Positions 17,251 through 25,830 of a stretch of DNA of 61,926 nt are shown here, in pieces. Origin of the DNA: Streptomyces himalayensis subsp. himalayensis (GTDB lineage: Bacteria > Actinomycetota > Actinomycetes > Streptomycetales > Streptomycetaceae); the NCBI RefSeq assembly GCF_013778455.1, contig NZ_JACEHE010000039.1, positions 1 through 61,926 of the forward strand, read 5' to 3'. Below the pieces are notes generated by a model. The model was not told the DNA's origin. It saw nothing but the letters and a program-made list of their open reading frames with translations, and searched no databases. How positions within the stretch are numbered: position 1 is the first letter of the stretch; every line of letters begins with the position of its first letter. The translations under genes and the position numbers were made by a program.

Positions 17251-19457
17251 CCGCACCCTCGCCCAACAAGATCGTCGGTGAGCCCGTCGACCGCATCGAC
17301 GGACAGCTCAAGGTCACCGGAGGCGCCCACTACCCGTCGGACGTCGGCTACCCGGACATGGCGCACGCCGTGCTCGTGCAGTCGACCATCGCTTCGGGCA
17401 CGATCCGCGCCATCGACACGGCGGACGCGCTCGCGGCGCCCGGGGTCTTCGCGGTGATCACCCACGAGAACGTCCCCGAGCTCGTGCACGAGGTGATGAC
17501 GCCGTTCGGTCCCTCTCCGCGGTTCCCGCTCAAGGACAACCGCATCGTCCACCACGGGCAGCACGTGGCCGTCGTGGTGGCGGAGACCCTCGAGGAGGCG
17601 AGAGCGGCCTCCCGGCTTGTGCGGGTCGAGTACGACGAGACGGCGGCCATCCTCGACATCGACGACCCGAGGGCGCAGGTCACGACGAACCCCTACGAGA
17701 TGGACGTCGAGCGGGGCGATGTCGAGAAGGCCCTGGCCTCGGCCGACATCGTCTACGACGAGCGGTTCCACACGGCGCCGGTGACCAACAATCCGCTGGG
17801 ACCGTTCGCCGCGGTCGCGCGCTGGGACGACGGCAGGCTGCTGATCCACAGTTCGACCCAGTGGCCCGTGATGGAGCGCCATGTCCTTGCAGGGATCTTC
17901 TCGTTGGACGAGTCGGCCGTACAGGTTCTCGTCCCGTACCTCGGCGGCGGATTCGGCGCGGGGCTGCGCACCTGGCCGCACACGGTGCTCACCGCGCTCG
18001 CCGCACGCATCCTCGACCGCCCGGTCAAGCTGGTCGTGCCACGGCCCCAGATGTTCACGTCCGTCGGCCACCGGCCGGAGACCGTCCAGCACCTGCGGAT
18101 CGGCGCAACCTCCGACGGCCGTCTGGTGGCCATCGACCACGAGGGGACGTCGACCACCGGAGCCGAGGAGTCCAACCTCGAACCCATCACGGTGGTGACC
18201 CGCGAGGCATACGACTGTCCGAACCTCGCCACGCACGACCGGCTGGTGGCCCTGAACATCCCCAACCCGGGGGCCATGCGCGCCCCCGGCCACGCGGAAG
18301 GCAGTTTTGCGCTCGAGTCGGCGATGGACGAGCTGTCCCACCGCCTCGGAATCGACCCACTGGAACTGCGGCTGCGCAACTTCGCCGAGGTCAACCCGCA
18401 GACACGGTTGCCCTGGTCGAGCAACGCCCTGCGGGAGTGCTACCGGGTGGGCGCCGAACGCTTCGGCTGGCACCACCGCAACGCCGAACCCGGATCCCTG
18501 CGGGACGGCGAATGGCTGATCGGCCACGGCATGGCGGCCGTCTCCTACAGCTGGTGGGCGACGCCCTGTCGGGCGACCCTGTCCCTCGGCCGGGACGGCG
18601 GCGCACGGCTGCGCGCCGCGGCCACGGACATCGGGACGGGCACGTACACGATCGCCGCGCAGATCGTCGCCGAACTGCTCGGCCTCGAAGTCGACCAGGT
18701 GCACGTCGAGATCGGCGACAGCGCCCTGCCCCTCGCCCCGCCGTCCGGTGGCTCCGGCCTCGCGGTCGCGTTCGGCGGCGCCATCGAGGACGCCGCCGCC
18801 CATCTCGTACGGGCGTTCCTCGACCTCGTTCGCGACGACGACCGCTCGCCGTTGCGAGGAAGGGACCCCGACGAGGTCATCGCCACCAACGGACGCCTGC
18901 AGTTGTCGGACGACCCCGGCGTCGGCGAGTCGTACACCGCCATCCTCGAACGACACGGCAAGGACGAACTCAGCGCCGAGGGCGAGACGGACCCCACGCC
19001 GAAGGCCGAGGGCATGACGATGTCGCCCGCAGGTGCCTTCGCCGCCCAGTTCGCCGAGGTCCGGGTCCACGAGGAGCTCGGGCTCCTCAAGGTCACGCGG
19101 CTGGTAGCGGCGGTCGACGCGGGCCGGGTCCTCAACGAGAAGACCGCACGCAGCCAGGTCGCCGGGGGCATGGTGATGGCCATCGGCATGACGCAGTTCG
19201 AGGAGACGGCGTTCGACCCGGCGACCGGCCGGATCACCAACGCGACGTTCGGGGACTACCTGATCCCCGTCAGCGCGGACATCCCCGACCTCGACGTCGT
19301 CTTCGTCGGCGAGCCCGACCGCTACAACCCCATGGGCATCAAGGGCATCGGCGAGGTCGGCATCACATGCGCGCCGGCGGCGATCGCCAACGCGGTGTAC
19401 CACGCGACGGGCAAGCGCATCCGCTCCCTGCCGATCACGATCGAGGAACTGCTGTAG
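17247..19457 (+). CDS. paoC: Molybdopterin-binding subunit of aldehyde oxidoreductase, PaoC type
   Basis: Catalytic large subunit of 736 residues, the short length of PaoC/YagR proteins. The N terminus KIVGEPVDRIDGQLKVTGGA is the usual a/b-hammerhead opening. Cofactor contacts include YLGGGFGAG and the segment AMRAPGHAEGSFALE. The catalytic glutamate is expected in KGIGEVGITCAPAA near the C terminus. The start ATG overlaps the paoB stop. No PaoD/XdhC-like insertion chaperone follows, so sulfuration of the cofactor must be served from elsewhere. Aromatic or other aldehydes are likely substrates; the physiological one is not visible. Confidence 0.88.
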   Translation: MTAPSPNKIVGEPVDRIDGQLKVTGGAHYPSDVGYPDMAHAVLVQSTIASGTIRAIDTADALAAPGVFAVITHENVPELVHEVMTPFGPSPRFPLKDNRIVHHGQHVAVVVAETLEEARAASRLVRVEYDETAAILDIDDPRAQVTTNPYEMDVERGDVEKALASADIVYDERFHTAPVTNNPLGPFAAVARWDDGRLLIHSSTQWPVMERHVLAGIFSLDESAVQVLVPYLGGGFGAGLRTWPHTVLTALAARILDRPVKLVVPRPQMFTSVGHRPETVQHLRIGATSDGRLVAIDHEGTSTTGAEESNLEPITVVTREAYDCPNLATHDRLVALNIPNPGAMRAPGHAEGSFALESAMDELSHRLGIDPLELRLRNFAEVNPQTRLPWSSNALRECYRVGAERFGWHHRNAEPGSLRDGEWLIGHGMAAVSYSWWATPCRATLSLGRDGGARLRAAATDIGTGTYTIAAQIVAELLGLEVDQVHVEIGDSALPLAPPSGGSGLAVAFGGAIEDAAAHLVRAFLDLVRDDDRSPLRGRDPDEVIATNGRLQLSDDPGVGESYTAILERHGKDELSAEGETDPTPKAEGMTMSPAGAFAAQFAEVRVHEELGLLKVTRLVAAVDAGRVLNEKTARSQVAGGMVMAIGMTQFEETAFDPATGRITNATFGDYLIPVSADIPDLDVVFVGEPDRYNPMGIKGIGEVGITCAPAAIANAVYHATGKRIRSLPITIEELL

Positions 19458-19559
19458 TCGCCGCGTCGATGTGGGGCATCGGCGCCGAAGGCGTCTTCGC
19501 CTTGTTGTGGTCGGGTACGAAGGCGTCGGCGGGACAAAGGGTTGTGCGCGGCGCGGCGG

Positions 19560-20180
19560 CTATTCGAATGGCGTGGGGTCGCCGGCTCCCCGGCGGACGA
19601 TCTCGGGTTCCCTGCTGGAGAAGTCGATGACGGTCGTCGGTTCGACGCCGCAGTCACCGGAGTCGATCACCGCGTCCACCACATGGTCGAGTTCCTCCTT
19701 GATCTCCCAGCCCTGGGTGAGCGGTTTGTCCTGCTCGGGCAGGAGAAGGGTGCTGGACAGCAGCGGCTCGCCGAGTTCGGCGAGAAGTGCCTGCGCGACG
19801 ACATGGTCGGGAATCCTGACTCCGACGGTCTTCTTCTTCGGGTGCAGCAGCCTGCGCGGTGCCTCCTTCGACGCGGGAAGGATGAAGGTGTAGCTGCCGG
19901 GGGTCGACGCCTTGACTGCGCGGAACACCGCGTTGTCGAGGCGTACGAAATGGCCCAGCTGGGCGAAGTCCTGGCACATCAGTGTGAAATGGTGTCGTTC
20001 GTCGAGGTGACGGATCGAGCGGATGCGGTCGAGCCCGTCTCGGTTGCCCAGCTGGCATCCGAGTGCGAAACAGGAGTCCGTCGGGTAGGCGACAAGACCT
20101 CCGTCACGGATGATCTCGACCACCTGAGTGATGCTGCGTCGCTGCGGATTCTCCGGGTGCACGTCGAAGTACTTCGCCAT
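19560..20180 (-). CDS. YciO/Sua5/YrdC-family protein (threonylcarbamoyl-AMP synthase fold)
   Basis: Protein of 206 residues with the Sua5/YrdC fold. The segments GGLVAYPTDSCFALGC, HFTLMCQDFAQL, GSYTFILPAS and KKKTVGVRIPD fit the YciO subgroup, which binds nucleotide and RNA but whose role in t6A tRNA modification is less clear than for TsaC. Canonical lengths match. ATG at 20180 is the natural start just before the conserved MAKYFDVHPENPQ. It stands alone, convergent with paoC and divergent from the zinc-ribbon gene. Confidence 0.85.
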   Translation of the reverse strand: MAKYFDVHPENPQRRSITQVVEIIRDGGLVAYPTDSCFALGCQLGNRDGLDRIRSIRHLDERHHFTLMCQDFAQLGHFVRLDNAVFRAVKASTPGSYTFILPASKEAPRRLLHPKKKTVGVRIPDHVVAQALLAELGEPLLSSTLLLPEQDKPLTQGWEIKEELDHVVDAVIDSGDCGVEPTTVIDFSSREPEIVRRGAGDPTPFE

Positions 20181-20469
20181 GCGCCGAGCTTAGACCGGCC
20201 GGCAATTGGAGGGCGGCGTCGCGGGGCCTGGCACGCGCATCTGCCGCGTTGTCGTCGGTCGCGATGGCTCCGCCATCACTCCCTCCTCCGCCTTCGAGGC
20301 AGGCCCTCCTCGGTGATGTTCCCCCCGCTTCAGGGCCTTACGCTGACGACATCGCGCCGCGCCCTCCGCCGAACGCACCGACGTGCACGAGACTGGGCTC
20401 CGTGACCACACCTTGCGGCACGCCGGCACTGTTCCGGCAGCAGGCACTGACCCGGGAAGGACCAACAGC

Positions 20470-20763
20470 ATGATCATCTTTGGCACCAAGGGATACCTGT
20501 ACCAGCTCGCGATACTGACGCTGGTGTGCGGCCACTGCGGTAATCCCTCCGCGCACACGCTCAAAAAGCGCGTCACGAAGTTCACGCTGTTCTTCGTGCC
20601 GCTGTTCGCGTTCTCGACGAAGTACGCCACGCAGTGCACGTTCTGTGGCGCGGAGCAGAAGGTGACCAAGGAGCAGGCGGAACAGCTGCAGCGGCAGGGC
20701 GGCGCGCGCGGCCAGGGCGGTCAGACGTACGGGCAGCCGCACCAGCAGCCGTACCAGTCCTGA
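20470..20763 (+). CDS. Small zinc-ribbon protein with a hydrophobic insert
   Basis: Protein of 97 residues with two CxxC pairs, CGHCGN (about residues 20-25) and CTFCG (about 58-62), which can form a zinc ribbon. Between them is an aromatic hydrophobic stretch (KFTLFFVPLFAFSTKY), and the tail is Gln/Gly-rich (GQGGQTYGQPHQQPYQS). ATG at 20470 has GGAAGGA 9-15 bases upstream. Such proteins are common and uncharacterised in Streptomyces. The hydrophobic insert suggests membrane association or burial in the ribbon; the function is unknown. Confidence 0.75.
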   Translation: MIIFGTKGYLYQLAILTLVCGHCGNPSAHTLKKRVTKFTLFFVPLFAFSTKYATQCTFCGAEQKVTKEQAEQLQRQGGARGQGGQTYGQPHQQPYQS

Positions 20764-20854
20764 AAGGGGTGGGGGACAGCTGCTGGACAAATCCAGGCCG
20801 GCTGTCCTCGAAGTCCACGACCGCAAGCGGCCCGTTGTCGAAGCCGCGGGTCCC

Positions 20855-21331
20855 CTACCGGGGGCCGGAGGCGTTCCCGTCGCACATGCGCCGACTGGCC
20901 TCGCCGAGGCCGTCGGCGACGGCGATGAGCTGTTCCGGGGTGAGGACGTCGATGAGCAGCTCGCGGACGGTGGCGACATGGCCCGGGGCCGCCCGCTTGA
21001 GCATCTCCTGTCCGGCGTCGGTGAGGACCGCCTTGACCCCGCGAACATCCCAGGTGCAGGCGCGGCGCTGCACCAGCCCGGCCTTTTCCAGCTGGGTGAT
21101 CTGGTAGGTCAGTCCGCTCTTGGTGTTGAAGAGGGAGTCGGCGAGTTCCGTCATGCGCATCTCGTGCCTGGGTTCGGCGGAGAGCCGGACGAGGATCTCG
21201 TACTGCAGGTGCGAGAGGCCCACCTCGTCCTTGAGCTGCTGGTCCAGGCGCCGGTTCAGCAGCGCGCCGGCAGCGAGGAAGGCATGCCAGGCCCGCGACT
21301 CTTCCTCGCTCAGCCATCTCGGGTGACCCAT
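20855..21331 (-). CDS. MarR-family transcriptional regulator
   Basis: Winged-helix regulator of 158 residues. The core LSHLQYEILVRLSAEP, MTELADSLFNTKSGLTYQ (recognition helix) and the wing around RRACTWDVRGVKAVLT are typical of MarR proteins. ATG at 21331 is preceded by GGTGGAG on the minus strand. The intergenic DNA holds two TTCAAATT-type palindromes, so it probably represses itself and the divergent RibA-like gene. No other regulated gene remains between them. Confidence 0.88.
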   Translation of the reverse strand: MGHPRWLSEEESRAWHAFLAAGALLNRRLDQQLKDEVGLSHLQYEILVRLSAEPRHEMRMTELADSLFNTKSGLTYQITQLEKAGLVQRRACTWDVRGVKAVLTDAGQEMLKRAAPGHVATVRELLIDVLTPEQLIAVADGLGEASRRMCDGNASGPR

Positions 21332-21352
21332 GTCTCCACCCTACATGGGTTG

Positions 21353-21402
21353 TTCAAATTCAAATATATGCGGTACCGTGGCGGCCCTCGTTCAAATTTG
21401 AA
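21353..21402. promoter_or_regulatory. Two TTCAAATT-type palindromes, putative MarR operators
   Basis: A perfect 12-bp palindrome TTCAAATTTGAA is at 21391-21402, and a near copy TTCAAATTCAAA at 21353-21364. The centres are 38 bp apart, between the MarR gene and the GTP cyclohydrolase fragment. Such A/T-rich half-sites stand out in this GC-rich DNA. Confidence 0.7.
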
Positions 21403-21441
21403 TCGAGTTTCCTGGGCGACCCCACCGGCTCCGACACCCCT

Positions 21442-21906
21442 TTGGTGCGGCTGCACTCCGAGTGCCTGACCGGGGATGTGTTCGGCTCCGCACGCTGCGA
21501 CTGCGGCCCTCAGCTGCGCGAGGCCGTCCAGCGCATCGACGCCGCCGGGGGAATCCTGCTCTACCTCCGCCAGGAGGGCCGCGGCATCGGTCTCTACAAC
21601 AAGCTCGACGCCTACGCGCTCCAGGACACCGGCCTGGACACGTACGAGGCCAACACCGCCCTCGGCCTTCCGGAGGACGCCCGCGACTACACCGCCGCCG
21701 CCCAGATGCTCACCGCCCTCGGCGTCCGGAAGCTCAATCTGCTGTCCAACAACCCGGACAAGGCGCGCCAGTTGGACGACCTGGGAATCTCGGTACGCAC
21801 CACCGTGCCGACCGGCGTCTTCGCCACCGGCAGCAATGTGCGCTACCTGCAAGCCAAGGCCCAGCACACCGGACACACCATCGAGCTTGCCTGCGTCGCC
21901 GGCTGA
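21442..21906 (+). CDS. ribA: GTP cyclohydrolase II, N-terminally truncated
   Basis: The frame encodes the RibA catalytic core, which makes the first riboflavin precursor from GTP. The zinc ligands in SECLTGDVFGSARCDCG and the LLYLRQEGRGIGL motif are intact, and the C terminus VRYLQAKAQHTGH is normal. The first start available is GTG at 21442, giving 154 residues where the family has about 200. Homology continues upstream in the same frame (LGDPTGSDTPLVRLH) back to the operator palindrome at 21391, but no start codon exists there. The 5' end, roughly 45 codons, has been lost. It is probably inactive unless an unusual start is used. Confidence 0.7.
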   Translation: MVRLHSECLTGDVFGSARCDCGPQLREAVQRIDAAGGILLYLRQEGRGIGLYNKLDAYALQDTGLDTYEANTALGLPEDARDYTAAAQMLTALGVRKLNLLSNNPDKARQLDDLGISVRTTVPTGVFATGSNVRYLQAKAQHTGHTIELACVAG

Positions 21907-21975
21907 CGGTGAGCCCCTGCTGTGCAGTGGTCTGGAGCTTGTTCGCGGAGCGCGTGCGGGCCGTTGCTCTGCTCG

Positions 21976-24414
21976 TCACGTCAAGGTCTGTTCCGCCCAG
22001 ATTGTTTTGCCCTTGGCGGTGTGGCGGGTGCCCCAGTGCTGGGTCAGCTGCGCGACCAGGAGCAGTCCGCGGCCGCCCTCGTCGTAGGTGCGGGCGCGGC
22101 GCATGTGGGGCGCCGTGCTGCTGGCGTCCGTGACCTCGCAGATGAGGCTTCGGTCGTGGATGAGACGCAGTTGGATGGGCGGCTCGGCGTGCCGGATGGC
22201 GTTGGTGACCAGCTCACTGACGACCAGCTCGGTGACGAAGACGGCGTCGGTCAGACCCCACGCCTCCAGCTGGCCGACGGCGTCCTTGCGGGCCTGGGCG
22301 ACGGCGGCTGGATCGGCGGCCACGTCCCAGGTGGCGACCTGGTCGGCGTTCAGCGCGCGAGTGCGGGCGACGAGCAGGGCCACGTCGTCGATCGGCCGCT
22401 GGGGCAGCACGGCTGCGAGCACCGTGTCGCACAGCGCGTCCAGGGATGCCGCGGGACGGGTGAGGGTCTGGCGCAGCCGGAAGATGCCGTCGTCGATGTC
22501 GTTCTCACGTGATGCGAACAGGCCGTCGGTGTAGAGGGCGAGCAGACTGCCCTCGGGCAGTTCGATGTCGCCTGCCTCGAACGGAAGTCCGCCCAGGCCC
22601 AGTGGGGGTCCCGCCGGAAGGTCGAGCAGCTCCGCTGTGCCGTCCGGGCTCACCACGGTCGGCAGCGGATGCCCCGCCCGGGCGAGCGAGCAACGGCGGG
22701 ATACCGGGTCGTACACGGCGTACAGACAAGTCGCCCCGACGTCGCCGGTCTCCGGCTCCTTGGCGGGCCGCCCCGTGCCTTCCGCCTCGGGGGACAGGCG
22801 GGCGACCAGGTCGTCGAGGTGGGTGAGCAGCTCGTCCGGGGGCAGATCGATGTCGGCGAGAGTGCGTACGGCGGTACGCAGCCGTCCCATGGTCGCGGAG
22901 GCGTGGATGCCGTGGTCCACGACATCGCCCACGACCAGCCCCACCCTGGCTCCGGACAGCGGGATCACGTCGAACCAGTCCCCGCCCACACCGGGCTGGG
23001 CGCCGGCCGGAAGATAGCGGGAGGCGACATCCACCGCGGCCTGCTCGGGCAGCCGCTGCGGCAGCAGGCTGCGCTGCAGGGTGACCGCCGTGCCGCGTTC
23101 TCGGGTGTAACGCCGTGCGTTGTCGATGCAGACCGCCGCCCTCGCCACCAGCTCCTCGGCCAGCACGAGATCGTCCTGCTGGAACGGGTCGGGGTGGCGG
23201 TGGCGGACGAAGACCGCGACGCCCAGCGTGGTGCCGCGGGCCGACAGCGGCACGGTCATCACCGAGTGGACGCCGAAGTCGCGGACCCGGGCGGCCCGGA
23301 CCGGGTCCCGGGCGACCCATTCGGTGATCGCGGGCTCGGTCACCTGGTGCAGCACGGCGCGTCCCAACCGGAGACACTCGACCGGCGGGGAGCCCTTCGG
23401 GTATTCGTCCACCCCGCCCTGATCGACGGCCGCCTCGGGGACTCCCGGGTGCACGGACCGGTGGGCGATGCGCCGCAGCGCCAGCGAGCCGTCTGTGGCC
23501 ACCGCTCCCGGCGGCGGCTCCTGAACGTCGTCGAGGGAGGCCAGCAGGTCGACGCTGATGAAGTCGGCCAGTGCCGGGACCGCCACGTCCGCCAGCTCCT
23601 GCGCCGTCCGCGTGACATCAAGGGTGCTGCCGATACGCTTGCCCGCCTCTGCGATCAGCTGGAGCCGCTTGCGGGCCCAGTACTGCTCCGTCATGTCGTG
23701 CGCGGAGAGGCAGACACCGTGAATCCGGCCGTCCCGGTCCCGCAGCGGCGCCAGGAAGACCGACCAGGCGTGCTCACGCGTCTCACCGGCGGCGCGCAGA
23801 TAGTTCTCGCGGTACTGCGGCTCGCCGGTCGCCAGCACCCGCAGCATGTCCTGTTCCGCCAGCTCACCCGCCTCGTTGTCCACGATCTCCGGCACGCGCA
23901 GCCCGCGCATGTCGTCCTCGGTGAGGGCCACGCTCCGTTCCATGGCCTCGTTGGCCCGCCGCAGGCGGAGCCCGGTGTCGTACAGCGCCAGCGCGCAGCA
24001 GGGGGACTGCGTGAAGCTCCAGCTCACCAGGGTTTCGTCGTCCGGCTGGGGGAGCCTCCCGGTCAGGGCGGAGAGCAGCAGCCATTCGCGGGTCCCGTGG
24101 TCCGGCGTCCTGTGGTGTGCCAGCACTTTGATCTCCAGGCGGTGGCCGTCCCGGTGCCTGGGCGCCAGCCTTCCGTGCCACCTCGGCAACTGGGCGAGTG
24201 GGCGCAGGTCCCGTGCCGTGGCCTCATCGGCGAGGAGAGCGGCCGCCGGGCGTCCCAGGGTCTGCGTCGAGGAGTACCCGAGCAGTTGCTCGGCACCACC
24301 GCTCCACCCGGTCACGGTTCCGTGTTCGTCGACTGTGGCGCGAGCCGTGAGCGCCTCATCGACCACATCTTCGAGGGGACTCGTCACCTGGTCGGCGGTG
24401 ATGCGCCGGTCCAT
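21976..24414 (-). CDS. PAS-GAF-SpoIIE phosphatase with HATPase domain
   Basis: Multidomain regulator of 812 residues. It has two PAS-like domains (about 20-115 and 125-245), a GAF domain (about 260-430), a SpoIIE/PP2C phosphatase (about 450-665, with GGDWFDVIPL and VVGDVVDHGIHASATMG metal-site motifs), and a C-terminal HATPase_c domain (about 680-808, with SELVTNAIRHAEPP and DEGGRGLLLV) of the anti-sigma kinase type. Such proteins act in partner-switching cascades, dephosphorylating STAS antagonists and phosphorylating them through the HATPase. A STAS protein lies at about 42 kb, but linkage is only suggestive. ATG at 24414 is chosen; a weak GCGAGAG precedes it. Confidence 0.9.
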   Translation of the reverse strand: MDRRITADQVTSPLEDVVDEALTARATVDEHGTVTGWSGGAEQLLGYSSTQTLGRPAAALLADEATARDLRPLAQLPRWHGRLAPRHRDGHRLEIKVLAHHRTPDHGTREWLLLSALTGRLPQPDDETLVSWSFTQSPCCALALYDTGLRLRRANEAMERSVALTEDDMRGLRVPEIVDNEAGELAEQDMLRVLATGEPQYRENYLRAAGETREHAWSVFLAPLRDRDGRIHGVCLSAHDMTEQYWARKRLQLIAEAGKRIGSTLDVTRTAQELADVAVPALADFISVDLLASLDDVQEPPPGAVATDGSLALRRIAHRSVHPGVPEAAVDQGGVDEYPKGSPPVECLRLGRAVLHQVTEPAITEWVARDPVRAARVRDFGVHSVMTVPLSARGTTLGVAVFVRHRHPDPFQQDDLVLAEELVARAAVCIDNARRYTRERGTAVTLQRSLLPQRLPEQAAVDVASRYLPAGAQPGVGGDWFDVIPLSGARVGLVVGDVVDHGIHASATMGRLRTAVRTLADIDLPPDELLTHLDDLVARLSPEAEGTGRPAKEPETGDVGATCLYAVYDPVSRRCSLARAGHPLPTVVSPDGTAELLDLPAGPPLGLGGLPFEAGDIELPEGSLLALYTDGLFASRENDIDDGIFRLRQTLTRPAASLDALCDTVLAAVLPQRPIDDVALLVARTRALNADQVATWDVAADPAAVAQARKDAVGQLEAWGLTDAVFVTELVVSELVTNAIRHAEPPIQLRLIHDRSLICEVTDASSTAPHMRRARTYDEGGRGLLLVAQLTQHWGTRHTAKGKTIWAEQTLT

Positions 24415-24567
24415 GGTCGCTCATCTCGCTCTCGCTGAGATCTTCGCCCCTGAGGGGACGTGACACCCGGATGGTGCTGCGCCTGCTGTGCTCGAAAGCG
24501 CACTCTTTGCCCCTATTAGGCATTATCCCGGTGCGCTGGCCGCGGCGGCCAGCAGGTGGTTCCGCGC

Positions 24568-25827
24568 TCATGCGTGGTCGCCGTCAGGGAGGGGATCGCG
24601 TTCGGGGAGTGCTTCAGGGAGCCCTGCGGGGAGTCCGTAGACGCGGAAGGCGTTGTCGCGTCCCGTCCACGCGGCGATCCGGAGCGCGTCCGGCAGGCTC
24701 AGGTCGTCGGTGTTCACCCGCTCCTGGAGCAGCCCGGCCATGCCCTGCCGGAAGGCCAGCGCGCCGAGCTGGTAGAACTCCGCCACCCCGTAGGCGTCCG
24801 AGCTGTGGAGCAGTTTGCGGAAGGGGGTGATCTCGAGCGCCTCCTCCAGGATCGCCCGGGCGCGGGCGGGGCCGACGTAGTGCAGAGTGAGCCCGACGTC
24901 GAGGTACACCTGCTCGAAGACCGTCGCCAGATAGGCGGCCTGGCGCTGGTAGGGCCAGCAGTGCAACAGCAGCACCGGGATGGTGCCGGAGGTCAGGTGC
25001 AGCCAGTCGGTCAGATGGGCGGGATCCACCCTGTGCATCCGGATGTCGTTGTCCCCGAAGCCGGTGTGCAGTTGGAGAGGAAGCCCGAGATCCACGGCCG
25101 TCCAGAGCAGGTGCCGCACGAGTACGGGGTCGTCCAGCCGGTGGCGGACAGGGGTCTCCTCATGGGGCCCGTGTGTCTTCGTGGCGATGTCCCCGGTACG
25201 CAGCCAGCGCCGGGCCGCTTCGGTGACGTCCGCGTCCGACGGGCGGCTCGGGTCCAGGTCGAACCCGGTGCGGTATGCGGCCACGGACTTCACCGCCACC
25301 ACGCCCGGCCGCTCGACGGCCGCCTGCGAGGCCGCCACGAACGCCGCGGCGTACTCACCCGGCTCCACTCCCTCGCCCGCCACGGCCTCGGCGACGCTCT
25401 CCAGACGTACGACCTCGTACGCGGCGGCCGCACCGCCCGTGGCGGCGAGCTCCGCCGGTGTCGTGAGGCGGTCCGAGCCCGGGCTGTATCCGGTGTCGAC
25501 ACAGAGCACGCCGGTTCCCGCGGCGGCGACGAACCTCCGGTTCACCTCGCGCCAGCCTAGCTCTGTCCGCCGTGCCAGGTACTCCGCGGCGGGAGCGTGC
25601 CGCGGCAGGCCCAGCACCGGCGCGCAGTGCCGGCGGATGGCCACGCCGACCGGACTGTCGAAGGGCGTGATGCCACTGCCAGGCCATACGCCGCCCTCGG
25701 TGATCAGCGACTCGAACCTCTCCGGGCTCAGATCGGCGGTGACGACGCCGTGGCAGTGGTGATCCACGAGCGGAAGACCGGCGAGGAACTCGTGGACCGG
25801 TCCGTTGGTGGGAGATGGCGTGGTCAC
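24568..25827 (-). CDS. Amidohydrolase-2 protein, FluG N-terminal-like
   Basis: Metal-dependent amidohydrolase of 419 residues. The N-terminal metal-binding box LVDHHCHGV and later motifs LPLQLHTGFGDND, LLHCWPY, VYLDVGL and LLHSSDAYG mark the TIM-barrel amidohydrolase-2 family, closest to the N-terminal half of fungal FluG. It begins three bases after the stop of the upstream glutamine-synthetase-like gene, so both belong to one operon. Together they match FluG split into two proteins; a role in gamma-glutamylated amine turnover is plausible by analogy. Substrate unknown. Confidence 0.85.
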   Translation of the reverse strand: MTTPSPTNGPVHEFLAGLPLVDHHCHGVVTADLSPERFESLITEGGVWPGSGITPFDSPVGVAIRRHCAPVLGLPRHAPAAEYLARRTELGWREVNRRFVAAAGTGVLCVDTGYSPGSDRLTTPAELAATGGAAAAYEVVRLESVAEAVAGEGVEPGEYAAAFVAASQAAVERPGVVAVKSVAAYRTGFDLDPSRPSDADVTEAARRWLRTGDIATKTHGPHEETPVRHRLDDPVLVRHLLWTAVDLGLPLQLHTGFGDNDIRMHRVDPAHLTDWLHLTSGTIPVLLLHCWPYQRQAAYLATVFEQVYLDVGLTLHYVGPARARAILEEALEITPFRKLLHSSDAYGVAEFYQLGALAFRQGMAGLLQERVNTDDLSLPDALRIAAWTGRDNAFRVYGLPAGLPEALPERDPLPDGDHA

Positions 25828-25830
25828 CGG

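Noticed and set aside
17160..19403. Minus-strand open frame of 747 codons opposite paoC
   Set aside because: It has no recognisable motif and lies entirely antisense to a strongly supported molybdenum subunit.
20263..20277. Short hairpin GATGGC-TCC-GCCATC upstream of the zinc-ribbon gene
   Set aside because: Only six pairs with a three-base loop; such repeats arise often by chance.
22669..24438. Plus-strand open frame of 589 codons opposite the SpoIIE phosphatase
   Set aside because: Shadow of the real minus-strand gene, with no conserved motif.
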